Source: Chryseobacterium tructae
GTDB lineage: Bacteria; Bacteroidota; Bacteroidia; Flavobacteriales; Weeksellaceae
Length of the DNA: 64,000 bases
Direction: 5' to 3'
Assembly: GCF_030409875.1 (NCBI RefSeq)
Contig: NZ_JAUFQR010000001.1
Location: 3,720,001 to 3,784,000 of the forward strand
Position 1 is the first letter of the stretch; each line of letters begins with the position of its first letter. The notes below the pieces were generated by a model. It did no database searches. It was not told the DNA's origin and saw only the letters and a program-made list of their open reading frames with translations. A program made the translations under genes and the position numbers. This document shows, one piece after another, positions 40,026 to 48,112 of this stretch.

Positions 40026-40898
40026 TTACAATGACAAAACTCTCACCAATTTCAAATAAGCCTGTTGAACCTTCTCACTGGCGGTGTCTTCCCATTTTTT
40101 TGTGAAAGGAACATCATCCAAAGAATCCAAGGCTACAATTTCAGCTGCTGTACCACAGAAAAATCCGGCATCTGCCCCTCTCATTTCTTCTGGTTTAAAA
40201 AGGGTTTCTTTAACAGGAATATTCAGTTCATTGCATATTTCAAAAACCGTCTGCCTTGTGATACCGGGAAGAATGCTTCCTTTTGCAGGAGTAAATAATG
40301 TCCCGTCTTTTTCATAAAAAACATTAGCGCCTGAACTTTCTGCCACATGTCCATTCTCATCCAATACCAGAGCTTCATCATATCCTTTGTCTTTTGCATC
40401 CTGACAAGCTAAAATAGAGTTCACATAGTGGCCGCCTACTTTTGCTTCGACCTTAAAAGCTTTCGGATTAGGACGCTGAAATTCCGAAGTCATGATCTTC
40501 ATTTTATCTGCCAGATAGCCATTGCTCCATTCCCAGGCTAATAAAGACAGGTAAGATTCTTTACCTTTTGAAAGCGACATATTGGGCGAGCAGGTTACCA
40601 AAGGCCTGATATACGCATCAGTAAAACCGTTAAGCTCCAAAAGTTCATAGGTAAGTTCCGTAAGCTGATCTGCTGAATAATCAAAAGGGATATGCATCAG
40701 TTCTGCGGATCTTTGTAATCTTTCATAATGCTCTTTCGCTTTAAAGATTCTGGTACCATGGGCAGTACTGTAGGATTTGATACCTTCAAAAACTGAATAT
40801 CCATAGTGAAGCGATTGCCCGTAAAGATTGGTTCCGGCTTCTTTGGCCTTCATAAAATTTCCATTAAAATAGATGATCGTGTCGTCGTTGTAATACAT
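40026..40898 (-). CDS. ilvE: Branched-chain amino acid aminotransferase
   Basis: Fold-type IV PLP aminotransferase, 290 residues, last step of Ile/Val/Leu synthesis. The N-terminal YGQSLHYGYSVFEGIKSY, the PLP-lysine region (AKVGGHYVNSILACQDAK) and the family signature (EALVLDENGHVAESSGANVF ... GSILPGITRQTV) are present. It is the first structural gene after the double attenuator leader, so the whole ilv operon is expected to respond to charged tRNA-Ile/Val. Placing the aminotransferase first makes the operon able to run the pathway from start to end. Confidence 0.93.
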   Translation of the reverse strand: MYYNDDTIIYFNGNFMKAKEAGTNLYGQSLHYGYSVFEGIKSYSTAHGTRIFKAKEHYERLQRSAELMHIPFDYSADQLTELTYELLELNGFTDAYIRPLVTCSPNMSLSKGKESYLSLLAWEWSNGYLADKMKIMTSEFQRPNPKAFKVEAKVGGHYVNSILACQDAKDKGYDEALVLDENGHVAESSGANVFYEKDGTLFTPAKGSILPGITRQTVFEICNELNIPVKETLFKPEEMRGADAGFFCGTAAEIVALDSLDDVPFTKKWEDTASEKVQQAYLKLVRVLSL

Positions 40899-40931
40899 GT
40901 TATAGGGGGTTAAAATTTAACAAATGGGAAT

Positions 40932-40962
40932 AAAAAAAGCCCTCTCACAGTGTGAGAGGGCT
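40932..40962 (-). terminator. Attenuator terminator 2 of the ilv leader
   Basis: Read on the minus strand: AGCCCTCTCACA and TGTGAGAGGGCT form a perfect 12-base complementary pair, followed by a run of seven U. Its 5' arm contains UCUCACAC, which can instead pair with GUGUGAGA at the end of leader peptide 2 (40991-40998), giving a mutually exclusive antiterminator. It lies 34 bases before ilvE. Confidence 0.88.
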
Positions 40963-40992
40963 CAATATATGTACAGTCATACATCTTCCGTC

Positions 40993-41049
40993 TCACACAC
41001 GTAAGGGAATAATAATGACGATAATAATTACTGCGAATAATGGATACAT
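40993..41049 (-). CDS. Leader peptide 2 of the ilv operon attenuator
   Basis: An 18-residue open frame, MYPLFAVIIIVIIIPLRV, with six Ile and three Val codons, eight of them in one unbroken block. It is too short for ordinary gene finding, but its composition is exactly that of an Ile/Val attenuation leader. The stop codon overlaps the antiterminator arm (GUGUGAGA, 40991-40998). A ribosome that finishes translation would mask that arm and allow terminator 2 to form; a ribosome stalled on the Ile/Val block would leave it free. Confidence 0.85.
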   Translation of the reverse strand: MYPLFAVIIIVIIIPLRV

Positions 41050-41072
41050 ACTTGTACTTTAAAAATTAAAAC

Positions 41073-41100
41073 AAAAAAAGCCGCTTCAAAATGAAACGGC
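41073..41100 (-). terminator. Attenuator terminator 1 of the ilv leader
   Basis: Minus-strand GCCGUUUC-auuuu-GAAGCGGC followed by seven U. The 5' arm GCCGUUUC is exactly complementary to GAAACGGC at 41136-41143, inside the last codons of leader peptide 1, so the terminator and an antiterminator are mutually exclusive. It lies 24 bases before the start of leader peptide 2. Confidence 0.85.
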
Positions 41101-41128
41101 TTATATATAATTTAAATTAAAATCTATT

Positions 41129-41212
41129 TTAAAATGCCGTTTCCTGACTGTTGTAAATGACAACAGTTGCAATAGAAATGACAATAATATTTTTCTGATT
41201 CGTAAAATTCAT
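41129..41212 (-). CDS. Leader peptide 1 of the ilv operon attenuator
   Basis: A 27-residue open frame beginning MNFTNQKN and continuing IIVISIATVVI, then YNSQETAF. Eight of eleven residues in the middle block are Ile or Val. The antiterminator arm GAAACGGC (41136-41143) covers codons 24-26, just before the stop. The ATG is four bases after a strong promoter -7 box, so translation may begin at or very near the first base of the mRNA. Confidence 0.85.
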   Translation of the reverse strand: MNFTNQKNIIVISIATVVIYNSQETAF

Positions 41213-41216
41213 AATG

Positions 41217-41246
41217 CAAATGTATAAACTTTTTAAAATCCCACAA
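41217..41246 (-). promoter_or_regulatory. Promoter of the ilv operon
   Basis: On the minus strand, TTG (41244-41246) and TACATTTG (41217-41224) are separated by 19 bases, matching the Bacteroidota -33/-7 consensus. It sits in the 50-base gap after the folP stop. The expected transcription start is about 41210-41213, at the ATG of leader peptide 1. Confidence 0.8.
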
Positions 41247-41262
41247 GTTTTTTTAACACTTT

Positions 41263-42128
41263 TTATTTTTTTCGTAAAAAATGCTTGACGGTTTCCTTTG
41301 CTTCAGCTACATCGTGAACTCTCAAAATTTTAGCACCTTGTTCCAATACTTTCATGTGCAATTTCTGCGTTTCCTCATTGATATCCAGAGGTGATTTCCC
41401 CAACGGTTTATAAATAAATGACTTCCTGGAAATACCGATCAGTAAAGGAAATTTCCAAATCCAAGATATTCAACCTCATTGATCATTTTCATCTGATCTT
41501 CTACGGCTTTCCCAAAGCCAAAACCAGGATCTAAAATGATATCTTTTACCCCTTTTTGCAACAATTCATTAGCCTTTTCAGAAAAGTATCGATTCACTTC
41601 TAATGTGATGTCTTCGAATTTAATTTTATCATGCATGGTTTCATACGAAGGATTGACATGCATCAAAATGTATGGAAGTCTGGTTTCTGCTGCTGTATCA
41701 AACATTTTTTCATCATATTGACCTCCCGAAATATCATTAATGATGTCTACTCCTTCATTGAATCCAAATCTTACCGTTTCAGCGTAGAATGTATCCAATG
41801 AAATAAGTACTTCAGGAAACTCTTTTTTGATCAGAGAAATGCTGTTCCCAAGTCTCATAATTTCCTCTGCACTGCTCAAAAACTCAGCATTGGGGCGTGT
41901 AGATTGTGGCCCGATATCAATAATTTCGGCTCCCTCTTTCAGCAACTTCTCGGTATGCTCTAATGCCAGTTTCTCATCATTAAATTTTCCACCATCTGAA
42001 AACGAATCCGGAGTAAGGTTCAGGATTCCCATGATCTTTGGAGTATCCAGCTGCACCAGTCTGCCATTACAGTTGATAGAATGGGTTTGAGGGTAGGAGA
42101 GTTTTAGAGTTTTAGAGTTTGAAAGCAT
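41263..42128 (-). CDS. folP: Dihydropteroate synthase (one apparent frameshift; start region within a repeat)
   Basis: FolP, about 288 residues after repair, condenses p-aminobenzoate with the pterin in folate synthesis and is the sulfonamide target. Motifs: IMGILNLTPDSFSDGGKF, IIDIGPQSTRPNA, ISLDTFYAE, DIINDISGG, ILDPGFGFGKA and, after the shift, LLIGISRKSFIY. The break lies in the AAATTT at 41449-41454; one added base continues the frame to a TAA at 41263. The first ~14 codons (SKTLKLSYPQTH) are encoded by a CTCTAAAACTCT-type repeat also found in the gap upstream, so the N-terminus may be repeat-derived. Confidence 0.9.
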
Positions 42129-42235
42129 AGGAGTTTATAAATGATGAATGATTTTATCTCCTGCAAAATTAGTGATTTGTGCTTGGAATGGGAAGCTAAT
42201 GCCCGGAAATTAGATCTCTTTTTACCTATTTTCAC

Positions 42236-42412
42236 TTGACACTCTCACGCTCGCTTACACTCCTACTCTAAAACCTACAACTCTCAAACATGATTCCTAG
42301 AAATTAGTTCTACTTAATTACTTGCTTCCACTCGATACCCTCACACTCTCTTACACTCCTACTCTCAAACCCTAAAACTCTCCTACCCTAAAACCTTCAA
42401 ACATGATTCCCC
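42236..42412. repeat. C-rich imperfect tandem repeat upstream of folP and DUF1599
   Basis: Two copies of about 85-100 bases share TTACACTCCTACTCTmAAACC and TCAAACATGATTCC (copy 1 at about 42236-42299, copy 2 at about 42331-42412). The plus strand is almost free of G in these blocks. The same CTCTAAAACTCT string, in reverse complement, covers the first codons of folP at 42095-42120. I see no gene in this 341-base gap. Confidence 0.6.
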
Positions 42413-42444
42413 TCAGACTCGTTTCATAAACAAAACCGAATTCG

Positions 42445-42452
42445 TATATTTG
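42445..42452 (+). promoter_or_regulatory. -7 promoter box of the DUF1599 gene
   Basis: TATATTTG at 42445-42452, 17 bases before the ATG at 42470. Confidence 0.45.
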
Positions 42453-42469
42453 GAAGATTAAGAAATTTT

Positions 42470-43036
42470 ATGTCAAAAACATCAGTACAGTTCGAGAAAG
42501 TTATCAGTCAGTGTCGTGATCTTTTCAGTAAAAAATTACAAGACTACGGGCCAGCATGGAGGGTTTTAAGACCTAGCTCCATTACAGATCAGATTTATAT
42601 CAAAGTGAACAGAATCCGTACGTTGCAAATGACTGATGTAAAAATGGTGGATGAAAGTGAAGAGGATGAATTTATCGCCATTGTGAACTACTCTATCATT
42701 GGACTTATTCAGCTTGAAAAGGGGCTTTCCAATGATTTTAACGAAAATAAGGAAGAAATTTTAAGTCTGTATGATAAATATTCCCATGAAGCGCAGGCTT
42801 TAATGGAAAGAAAAAACCATGATTATGGAGAAGCATGGAGAGATATGAGAATCTCTTCTATTACAGATCTTATTTATCAAAAAGTATTAAGAACCAAACA
42901 GATTGAAGACAATCAGGGAAAGACCATCGTATCAGAAGGCCTTGATGCTAACTATTTCGACATGCTGAATTATGCTGTTTTCTGTCTTATTAAATTCTCT
43001 GAACAAAAAAACCAATTCGAACCCAAAACTATTTAA
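42470..43036 (+). CDS. DUF1599 protein with internal duplication
   Basis: A 188-residue soluble protein of the DUF1599 family. Two similar halves are easy to see: KKLQDYGPAWRVLRPSSITDQIYIKVNRIRTLQ and RKNHDYGEAWRDMRISSITDLIYQKVLRTKQIE. The family is common in Bacteroidota. I recall a proposed relation to nucleotide-processing MazG-like folds but cannot verify it from the sequence. The next gene starts one base after the stop, so they are co-transcribed. Confidence 0.82.
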   Translation: MSKTSVQFEKVISQCRDLFSKKLQDYGPAWRVLRPSSITDQIYIKVNRIRTLQMTDVKMVDESEEDEFIAIVNYSIIGLIQLEKGLSNDFNENKEEILSLYDKYSHEAQALMERKNHDYGEAWRDMRISSITDLIYQKVLRTKQIEDNQGKTIVSEGLDANYFDMLNYAVFCLIKFSEQKNQFEPKTI

Positions 43037-43037
43037 C

Positions 43038-44146
43038 ATGATCAAAGGTTTATTACGCTTTATTATCGCTGTCATCTTTATCCTTTCCGGCTTTGTAAAA
43101 GCTGTGGATCTCGTAGGATTCTCCTTCAAAATGGAGGAATATTTCTCTCCTGCTGTTTTCAATATGCCGTTTTTTGAAAAATTTGCCCTGCTGTTTTCAA
43201 TTATCGTAGTTGTACTGGAGCTTTTCCTTGGATTTATGCTGCTGCTGAAAATGAAGCTTAAATTTACCTTATCAGCCTTAATAGCTGTTTGTATATTCTT
43301 TGGATTCCTTACTTTCTATTCTGCGTATTTCAACGTAGTTACAGATTGTGGATGTTTGGAGACGCTATTAAATTTACCCCTTGGCAGAGTTTCTTTAAAG
43401 ATGTTGCTCTTCTTGTAGGCCTTATCATTCTGTTTGTATTGTATAAAAAAGATTTCCGTAAAACGGATGAATATGGCAGCAGCAGAAAAGAATCTACGGG
43501 TAAGTTCAAATATTATATTTTCGCTGCTTTTTCTCTAGTGATGATCTACATTATGGCTCAAGGAATTATGCATGAACCGATCATCGATTTCCGTGATTAT
43601 AAAATTGGAACAGACATTAAAGGAGAGAAAGAAAAAATCAATAAAAATCCTTCTGAATATAAGACTTTCTACTCCCTGAAAAATCAAAAAACAGGTGAAG
43701 CTGTAAAGGTGAATCAGGACGATTACATTAAAGAAACAAAATACTGGGCAGAAGGTTCACCATGGAAAATTGAAGAAGGAAAAAATGAATCTGTATTGAT
43801 TAAAGAAGGCTATAAATCTGAAATTGTAAAATTTAAGATCGAAGATCCTTCAGGAATGGAACTTACCGATGAAATCATCAAAGCTCCAAAAGCAATTCTG
43901 GTATTTTCTTATCATCCGAAAGAGGTTTCGGCAGAGCTTATTCAAAAAGTAGAAGCTAAAGTAAATGCTCAGAAAGGAGCACTTATCTATGGCGTTTCAA
44001 CGGATCAAAATACTTTTAAAACGATTAAAAATGCAATGATGGACGGCACTGCTATCAAAACCATTGCCAGAAGTAATCCATTTGTATTGATCCTTCAAAA
44101 TGGAAAAATAGTTGACAAGCAGCCTGCAAAGGATTATGTTAATTAG
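43038..44146 (+). CDS. DoxX-like (BT_3928 family) membrane protein with C-terminal periplasmic domain (one apparent frameshift)
   Basis: About 369 residues after repair. The N-terminal half has four membrane helices of the DoxX type (GLLRFIIAVIFILSGFVKAVDLVG). It includes a CGCFGD segment, and a fifth helix follows (YYIFAAFSLVMIYIMAQG). The C-terminal ~200 residues look like a degenerate thioredoxin-like domain (PKAILVFSYHPKEVSAELIQKVEAKV, FVLILQNGKIVDKQPA) without a CxxC. The frame breaks at the TTT of 43355-43357; one extra T gives TDCGCFGDAIKFTPWQSF. It starts one base after the DUF1599 stop. Confidence 0.8.
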
Positions 44147-44232
44147 AAGATAACAACAGAAGAGATGTTGAGACAAGAGACTTTAAATATTCTTATCAAC
44201 AACCTTAAACACTAAACTTAATTTTAAAACGT

Positions 44233-44583
44233 ATGCAAAAATCAAATAAATCTATCGCTGGTTACCACTTATTAATGATCCTTTCTTCTGTAGACGGAGA
44301 ATTTGCTCCTGAAGAAGGAATGTTGGTACAACAATATCTGGCAGATGAATTTCCCTTCAGAATGAACCTTGATAATGAGTTGGAAACCCTTGCTCTTTTA
44401 CAGCCTGAAGAATGGAAAGACCACTTTGAATTCCATGCAAGATGTTTTCACGATGATTCTACAGAAGATGAGCGTGTAAAATTTGCTCAGTTTGCTAAAT
44501 CTCTGATCAAAGCAGATCATAAGGTAACTGAAGAAGAACATACTTTCTATATTCTTCTGAAAAACCTTTGGGGATTGGCATAA
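44233..44583 (+). CDS. TerB-like protein
   Basis: A 116-residue acidic protein resembling the TerB fold (IAGYHLLMILSSVDGEFAPEEG ... LIKADHKVTEEEHTFYILLKNLWGL), with paired Asp/Glu motifs (SVDGEF and KADHKVTEEE) that in TerB bind metal. No other tellurite-resistance genes are nearby, so a ter function should not be assumed. It lies 22 bases before the peptidase gene that follows. Confidence 0.7.
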   Translation: MQKSNKSIAGYHLLMILSSVDGEFAPEEGMLVQQYLADEFPFRMNLDNELETLALLQPEEWKDHFEFHARCFHDDSTEDERVKFAQFAKSLIKADHKVTEEEHTFYILLKNLWGLA

Positions 44584-44605
44584 GCTTCTTTCCAAAATAA
44601 AAATC

Positions 44606-46732
44606 ATGAAAAAAATTTATCTAGGATTATTAGTAATGAGTGCATCTACATTTCAATCGCAGAAATTTCCGGATCTAAAAGCGCCTGTTGCAGAAAAACA
44701 GGAACACATCAGAGAAATCCATGGTGATAAGGTCAATGATCCTTATTACTGGATGATTGATTATTTTAAAAAAGGAAAAGATTCTAGCAAAGTCGTTGAT
44801 TATTTAAAAGCTGAAAACACTTATTGGGCAGGCATGATGAAAGATACAGAACCTTTCAGAGAAAAGCTTTTCCAGGAAATGAAAGCCAGAATCAAGGAAA
44901 AAGATGAGTCTGTACCGGTTTTCAAAAACGGATATTTTTATTATACCCGTACAGAAGCGGGGAAACAATATTTTAAATATTGCAGAAAAAAAGACAGCCT
45001 TACCGCTCCCGAAGAACTTCTTCTGGATGTAGATAAACAGGCTGAAGGTCATTCGTACTATTCTGCTTCAGGATTCAGTATCAGTCCTGATAACACGAAA
45101 ATGATTTTCGGAGTGGATAATGTTTCCAGAAGACAGTATTCTTTATTTTTAAAAGATCTCAATACAGGAAAGATTACCGATCTGGGGATAAAAAATACAG
45201 CCGGATCATCAGAATGGGCCAACGACAATAAAACGATTTTTTACACAGAAAATAACCCGGAAACTCTTTTATCCGAAAAAATAAAAAAACATATTCTGGG
45301 TACAGATGCTTCTAAAGACATCGCTGTGTATGAAGAAAAAGACAAAACCAATTACATTTCTGTATACAAATCTAAGAATGAGAAATTTATTCTGATCTAT
45401 TCAGGAGCCACTACTTCTTCCGAAACAAGATATCTGGATGCAGACCGCCCAGACGGAGATTTCAAGATTTTCCAGCTAAGAATGAAGAACATTCTGTATA
45501 CTGTGACTCCTCTAGAAGATAAATTCCTGATCAAAACCAATAAAGACGCTCTTAATTTTAAGGTTGTAGAAACGCCTTTAGACAAAACAGGTGTTGAGAA
45601 TTGGAAAGATTTTGTTCCGCACAGAACAGAGGTGTTATTGGAAAGTATAACAGCCTTCAAAAACTATCTGATTTTTAGTGAAAGACAAAATGGACTTACC
45701 CAATTGGTCATCTATGACCGAAAAACTGGTAAACAGGAGTTTTTAAAGTTTGATGAGCCTGCTTACACTGTTTTTTCATTAGGAAATCCTGAGTATAATA
45801 CAGATAATTTCCGTTTTGGATATACGTCTATGATTACTCCAAGTTCTCAGTATGAACAGGATTTAAAAACCGGAAAAAGAACTCTTCTAAAACAGCAGGA
45901 AGTTTTAGGTGGTTATAATAAAGAAAACTATACTACGGAGAGACTTTTCGCTACGGCAAAAGACGGAACCAAGATTCCAATTTCAATAGTATACAAAAAA
46001 GGATTCAAAAAAGATGGAAACAGTCCGTTATTACTGTATGCTTATGGTTCTTACGGAAGTTCTATGGATGCTACCTTTGGCACCAACAGACTTAGCCTTT
46101 TAGACAGAGGTTTTGCTTATGCTATTGCTCACATCCGTGGAGGTCAGGAAATGGGAAGACAGTGGTATGAAGACGGGAAAATGATGAAAAAGAAAAACAC
46201 GTTTACCGATTTCATCGATTCTGGAGAATATCTCGTGAAAGAAAAATATACCTCTCCTAAACATTTATATGCTCAGGGAGGAAGTGCCGGAGGTCTTTTA
46301 ATGGGAGCTATCGTTAATATGAATCCTAATCTTTGGAATGGTGTTATTTCTCAGGTACCTTTCGTAGATGTTGTCAATACGATGCTTGATACGAGTATTC
46401 CTTTGACGACTAATGAGTATGATGAATGGGGTAATCCTAACAATAAGGAGGCTTATTTCTATATGAAATCTTATTCACCATATGAAAATATCGAAAAGAA
46501 AAACTATCCTAATCTATTGGTAACAACGGGTCTTCATGATTCTCAGGTACAGTATTTTGAACCTGCTAAATGGGTAGCCAAACTGAGAGAGATGAAAACG
46601 GATAAAAACGTTTTACTATTAAAAACAGACATGGAATATGGTCATGGTGGGGCTTCCGGCAGATTTGATTATCTGAAGGATCTTGCTTTGGTGTATGCTT
46701 TCATGTTTAAATTGGAAGGAATTAATAAATAA
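44606..46732 (+). CDS. Prolyl oligopeptidase-family (S9A) peptidase, oligopeptidase B-like
   Basis: A 708-residue exported serine peptidase of family S9. The N-terminal beta-propeller (DKVNDPYYWMIDYFKKG ... ) precedes the hydrolase domain. The catalytic Ser is in QGGSAGGLLMGA, and a catalytic His lies in EYGHGGASGRFDYLKD near the C-terminus. The HIRGGQEMGRQWYEDGK motif is typical of oligopeptidase B, which cuts after Arg/Lys in short peptides. An N-terminal signal peptide (IYLGLLVMSASTFQSQ) suggests periplasmic location. Confidence 0.87.
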   Translation: MKKIYLGLLVMSASTFQSQKFPDLKAPVAEKQEHIREIHGDKVNDPYYWMIDYFKKGKDSSKVVDYLKAENTYWAGMMKDTEPFREKLFQEMKARIKEKDESVPVFKNGYFYYTRTEAGKQYFKYCRKKDSLTAPEELLLDVDKQAEGHSYYSASGFSISPDNTKMIFGVDNVSRRQYSLFLKDLNTGKITDLGIKNTAGSSEWANDNKTIFYTENNPETLLSEKIKKHILGTDASKDIAVYEEKDKTNYISVYKSKNEKFILIYSGATTSSETRYLDADRPDGDFKIFQLRMKNILYTVTPLEDKFLIKTNKDALNFKVVETPLDKTGVENWKDFVPHRTEVLLESITAFKNYLIFSERQNGLTQLVIYDRKTGKQEFLKFDEPAYTVFSLGNPEYNTDNFRFGYTSMITPSSQYEQDLKTGKRTLLKQQEVLGGYNKENYTTERLFATAKDGTKIPISIVYKKGFKKDGNSPLLLYAYGSYGSSMDATFGTNRLSLLDRGFAYAIAHIRGGQEMGRQWYEDGKMMKKKNTFTDFIDSGEYLVKEKYTSPKHLYAQGGSAGGLLMGAIVNMNPNLWNGVISQVPFVDVVNTMLDTSIPLTTNEYDEWGNPNNKEAYFYMKSYSPYENIEKKNYPNLLVTTGLHDSQVQYFEPAKWVAKLREMKTDKNVLLLKTDMEYGHGGASGRFDYLKDLALVYAFMFKLEGINK

Positions 46733-46734
46733 GG

Positions 46735-47243
46735 CTCTCGCAGATTTGCAGATAACGCAGATTCATATTTGATGACAGAAAATGAAATTTCATATATTGT
46801 ACGAAAGAGTGTTTTCAATGTTTATAACCAGCTAGGCCCTGGTTTACTTGAATCTGTATATCAAAAAATTCTAATCTATGAATTAGAACAAAATGGAGTG
46901 AGTGTTAAATCCGAAGTGATACTTCCTGTTTATTATGACAATAAAAAATTTGATATCAATTTTAAAATTGACATTCTAGTGGAAGATAAAGTTATTTTAG
47001 AACTGAAATCTGTAAAAGAGCTTGATAATGTTTATTACAAACAATTATATACTTATTTGAGATTGTCGGACAAGAAATTGGGACTATTAATTAACTTTAA
47101 TACAACCAATATTTTAGATAATATAAAAAGAGTGGTCAATAATCTGTAAAGATCTATTACGGCTACATTAATCTGCGAAATCAAACTAATCTGCGAGAGA
47201 AAAAATAATGCACGCAGATTTTGCAGATAACGCAGATTCACAG
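46735..47243. repeat. CGCAGATT repeat cassette around the GxxExxY gene
   Basis: Left: CTCTCGCAGATTTGCAGATAACGCAGATTCA at 46735-46764. Right: TTAATCTGCGaaaTCaaacTAATCTGCGAGAG at 47168-47199, inverted relative to the left copy, and a further direct copy (GCACGCAGATTTTGCAGATAACGCAGATTCAC) at 47210-47241. The GxxExxY gene fills the interval, giving the look of a mobile or formerly mobile cassette inserted between the S9 peptidase and tpiA. No transposase is present. Confidence 0.65.
46772..47149 (+). CDS. GxxExxY protein (PD-(D/E)XK-like fold)
   Basis: A 125-residue protein of the GxxExxY family. The name-giving motif is GLLESVY. A PD-(D/E)XK-type nuclease core is suggested by FKIDILVEDKVILELKSV (Asp ... 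Glu-x-Lys). I start at the ATG (46772) and not the TTG three bases before it. Members of this family are often embedded in intergenic repeats; here CGCAGATT repeats flank it on both sides. Function is unknown; no nuclease activity is established for the family as far as I know. Confidence 0.82.
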   Translation: MTENEISYIVRKSVFNVYNQLGPGLLESVYQKILIYELEQNGVSVKSEVILPVYYDNKKFDINFKIDILVEDKVILELKSVKELDNVYYKQLYTYLRLSDKKLGLLINFNTTNILDNIKRVVNNL

Positions 47244-47287
47244 TATGAATTTAATTAAAAAGTAAAATAAATCAATATATAAATCTT

Positions 47288-48046
47288 ATGAGAAGAAAAA
47301 TAGTTGCAGGCAACTGGAAAATGAACAAAAATGTAATTGATGCACAACAATTAATGATTCAATTGCTAAGCTATAAAAACAATAATGCTACCAACTGTGA
47401 GGTTTGGATCGCTCCCCCATCTTTGTATCTAATGATGGCTAAAGACATCTTTGAAAAGGATGAGATCGGTGTATTTTCGCAGGACATGAGTGAGCACGAA
47501 AGCGGAGCATACACAGGAGAAATTTCTGCTGATATGTTGGAATCTATCGACGCTACAGGTTCTTTGATCGGACACTCTGAAAGAAGACAGTACCATGGTG
47601 AAACAGATTCTCACTGTAACAGAAAAGTAAAATTAGCATTGGATAAAGGTCTTACTCCCATCTATTGCAATGGAGAAACTCTTGAACAAAGAAAAGCAGG
47701 ACAACACCTTGAGGTGGTTAAAAACCAAACTGAAGTAGCTCTTTTCACACTTTCTGCTGAAGAGATCAAAAAAGTGGTTATCGCTTACGAACCGGTTTGG
47801 GCTATCGGAACAGGAGAAACTGCTAGTCCGGAACAGGCTCAGGAAATTCATGCTCATATCAGAAATACAATTGCCACTAAGTACGGGCAAGAAGTAGCTG
47901 ATGAGGTTTCTATCCTTTATGGAGGTTCTGTGAAACCAGACAATGCTAAGGAAATTTTCTCTCAACCGGATATTGACGGTGGTTTGATTGGAGGTGCTGC
48001 TTTAAAATTAGAGGATTTCTCTAAAATTATTGAGGCTTTCAACTAA
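47288..48046 (+). CDS. tpiA: Triosephosphate isomerase
   Basis: TIM, 252 residues, glycolysis/gluconeogenesis, cytoplasmic. The substrate-binding GNWKMNK is at the N-terminus, the catalytic His is in IGHSERR and the catalytic Glu in AYEPVWAIGTGETASPEQ. The phosphate-binding loops (YGGSVKPDNA, GGLIGGAALK) close the barrel. Length and motifs are normal. The upstream region is filled with CGCAGATT repeats, so its promoter must lie within about 45 bases of the ATG or inside the repeat. Confidence 0.96.
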   Translation: MRRKIVAGNWKMNKNVIDAQQLMIQLLSYKNNNATNCEVWIAPPSLYLMMAKDIFEKDEIGVFSQDMSEHESGAYTGEISADMLESIDATGSLIGHSERRQYHGETDSHCNRKVKLALDKGLTPIYCNGETLEQRKAGQHLEVVKNQTEVALFTLSAEEIKKVVIAYEPVWAIGTGETASPEQAQEIHAHIRNTIATKYGQEVADEVSILYGGSVKPDNAKEIFSQPDIDGGLIGGAALKLEDFSKIIEAFN

Positions 48047-48073
48047 TATTGAAAAGAACAATATACATACAAA

Positions 48074-48105
48074 AATCCCCTGAAGGTCATTTTCAGGGGA
48101 TTTTA
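48074..48105 (+). terminator. Terminator after tpiA
   Basis: AATCCCCTGAA...TTCAGGGGATT stem followed by TTATT. Confidence 0.8.
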
Positions 48106-48112
48106 TTATAGG

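Noticed and set aside
42129..42469. CRISPR-like repeat array upstream of DUF1599
   Set aside because: Repeats are imperfect, C-rich and lack regular unique spacers; no cas genes are near.
44233..44583. Tellurite-resistance operon
   Set aside because: Only a single TerB-like gene is present, without terA, terC, terD or terZ neighbours.
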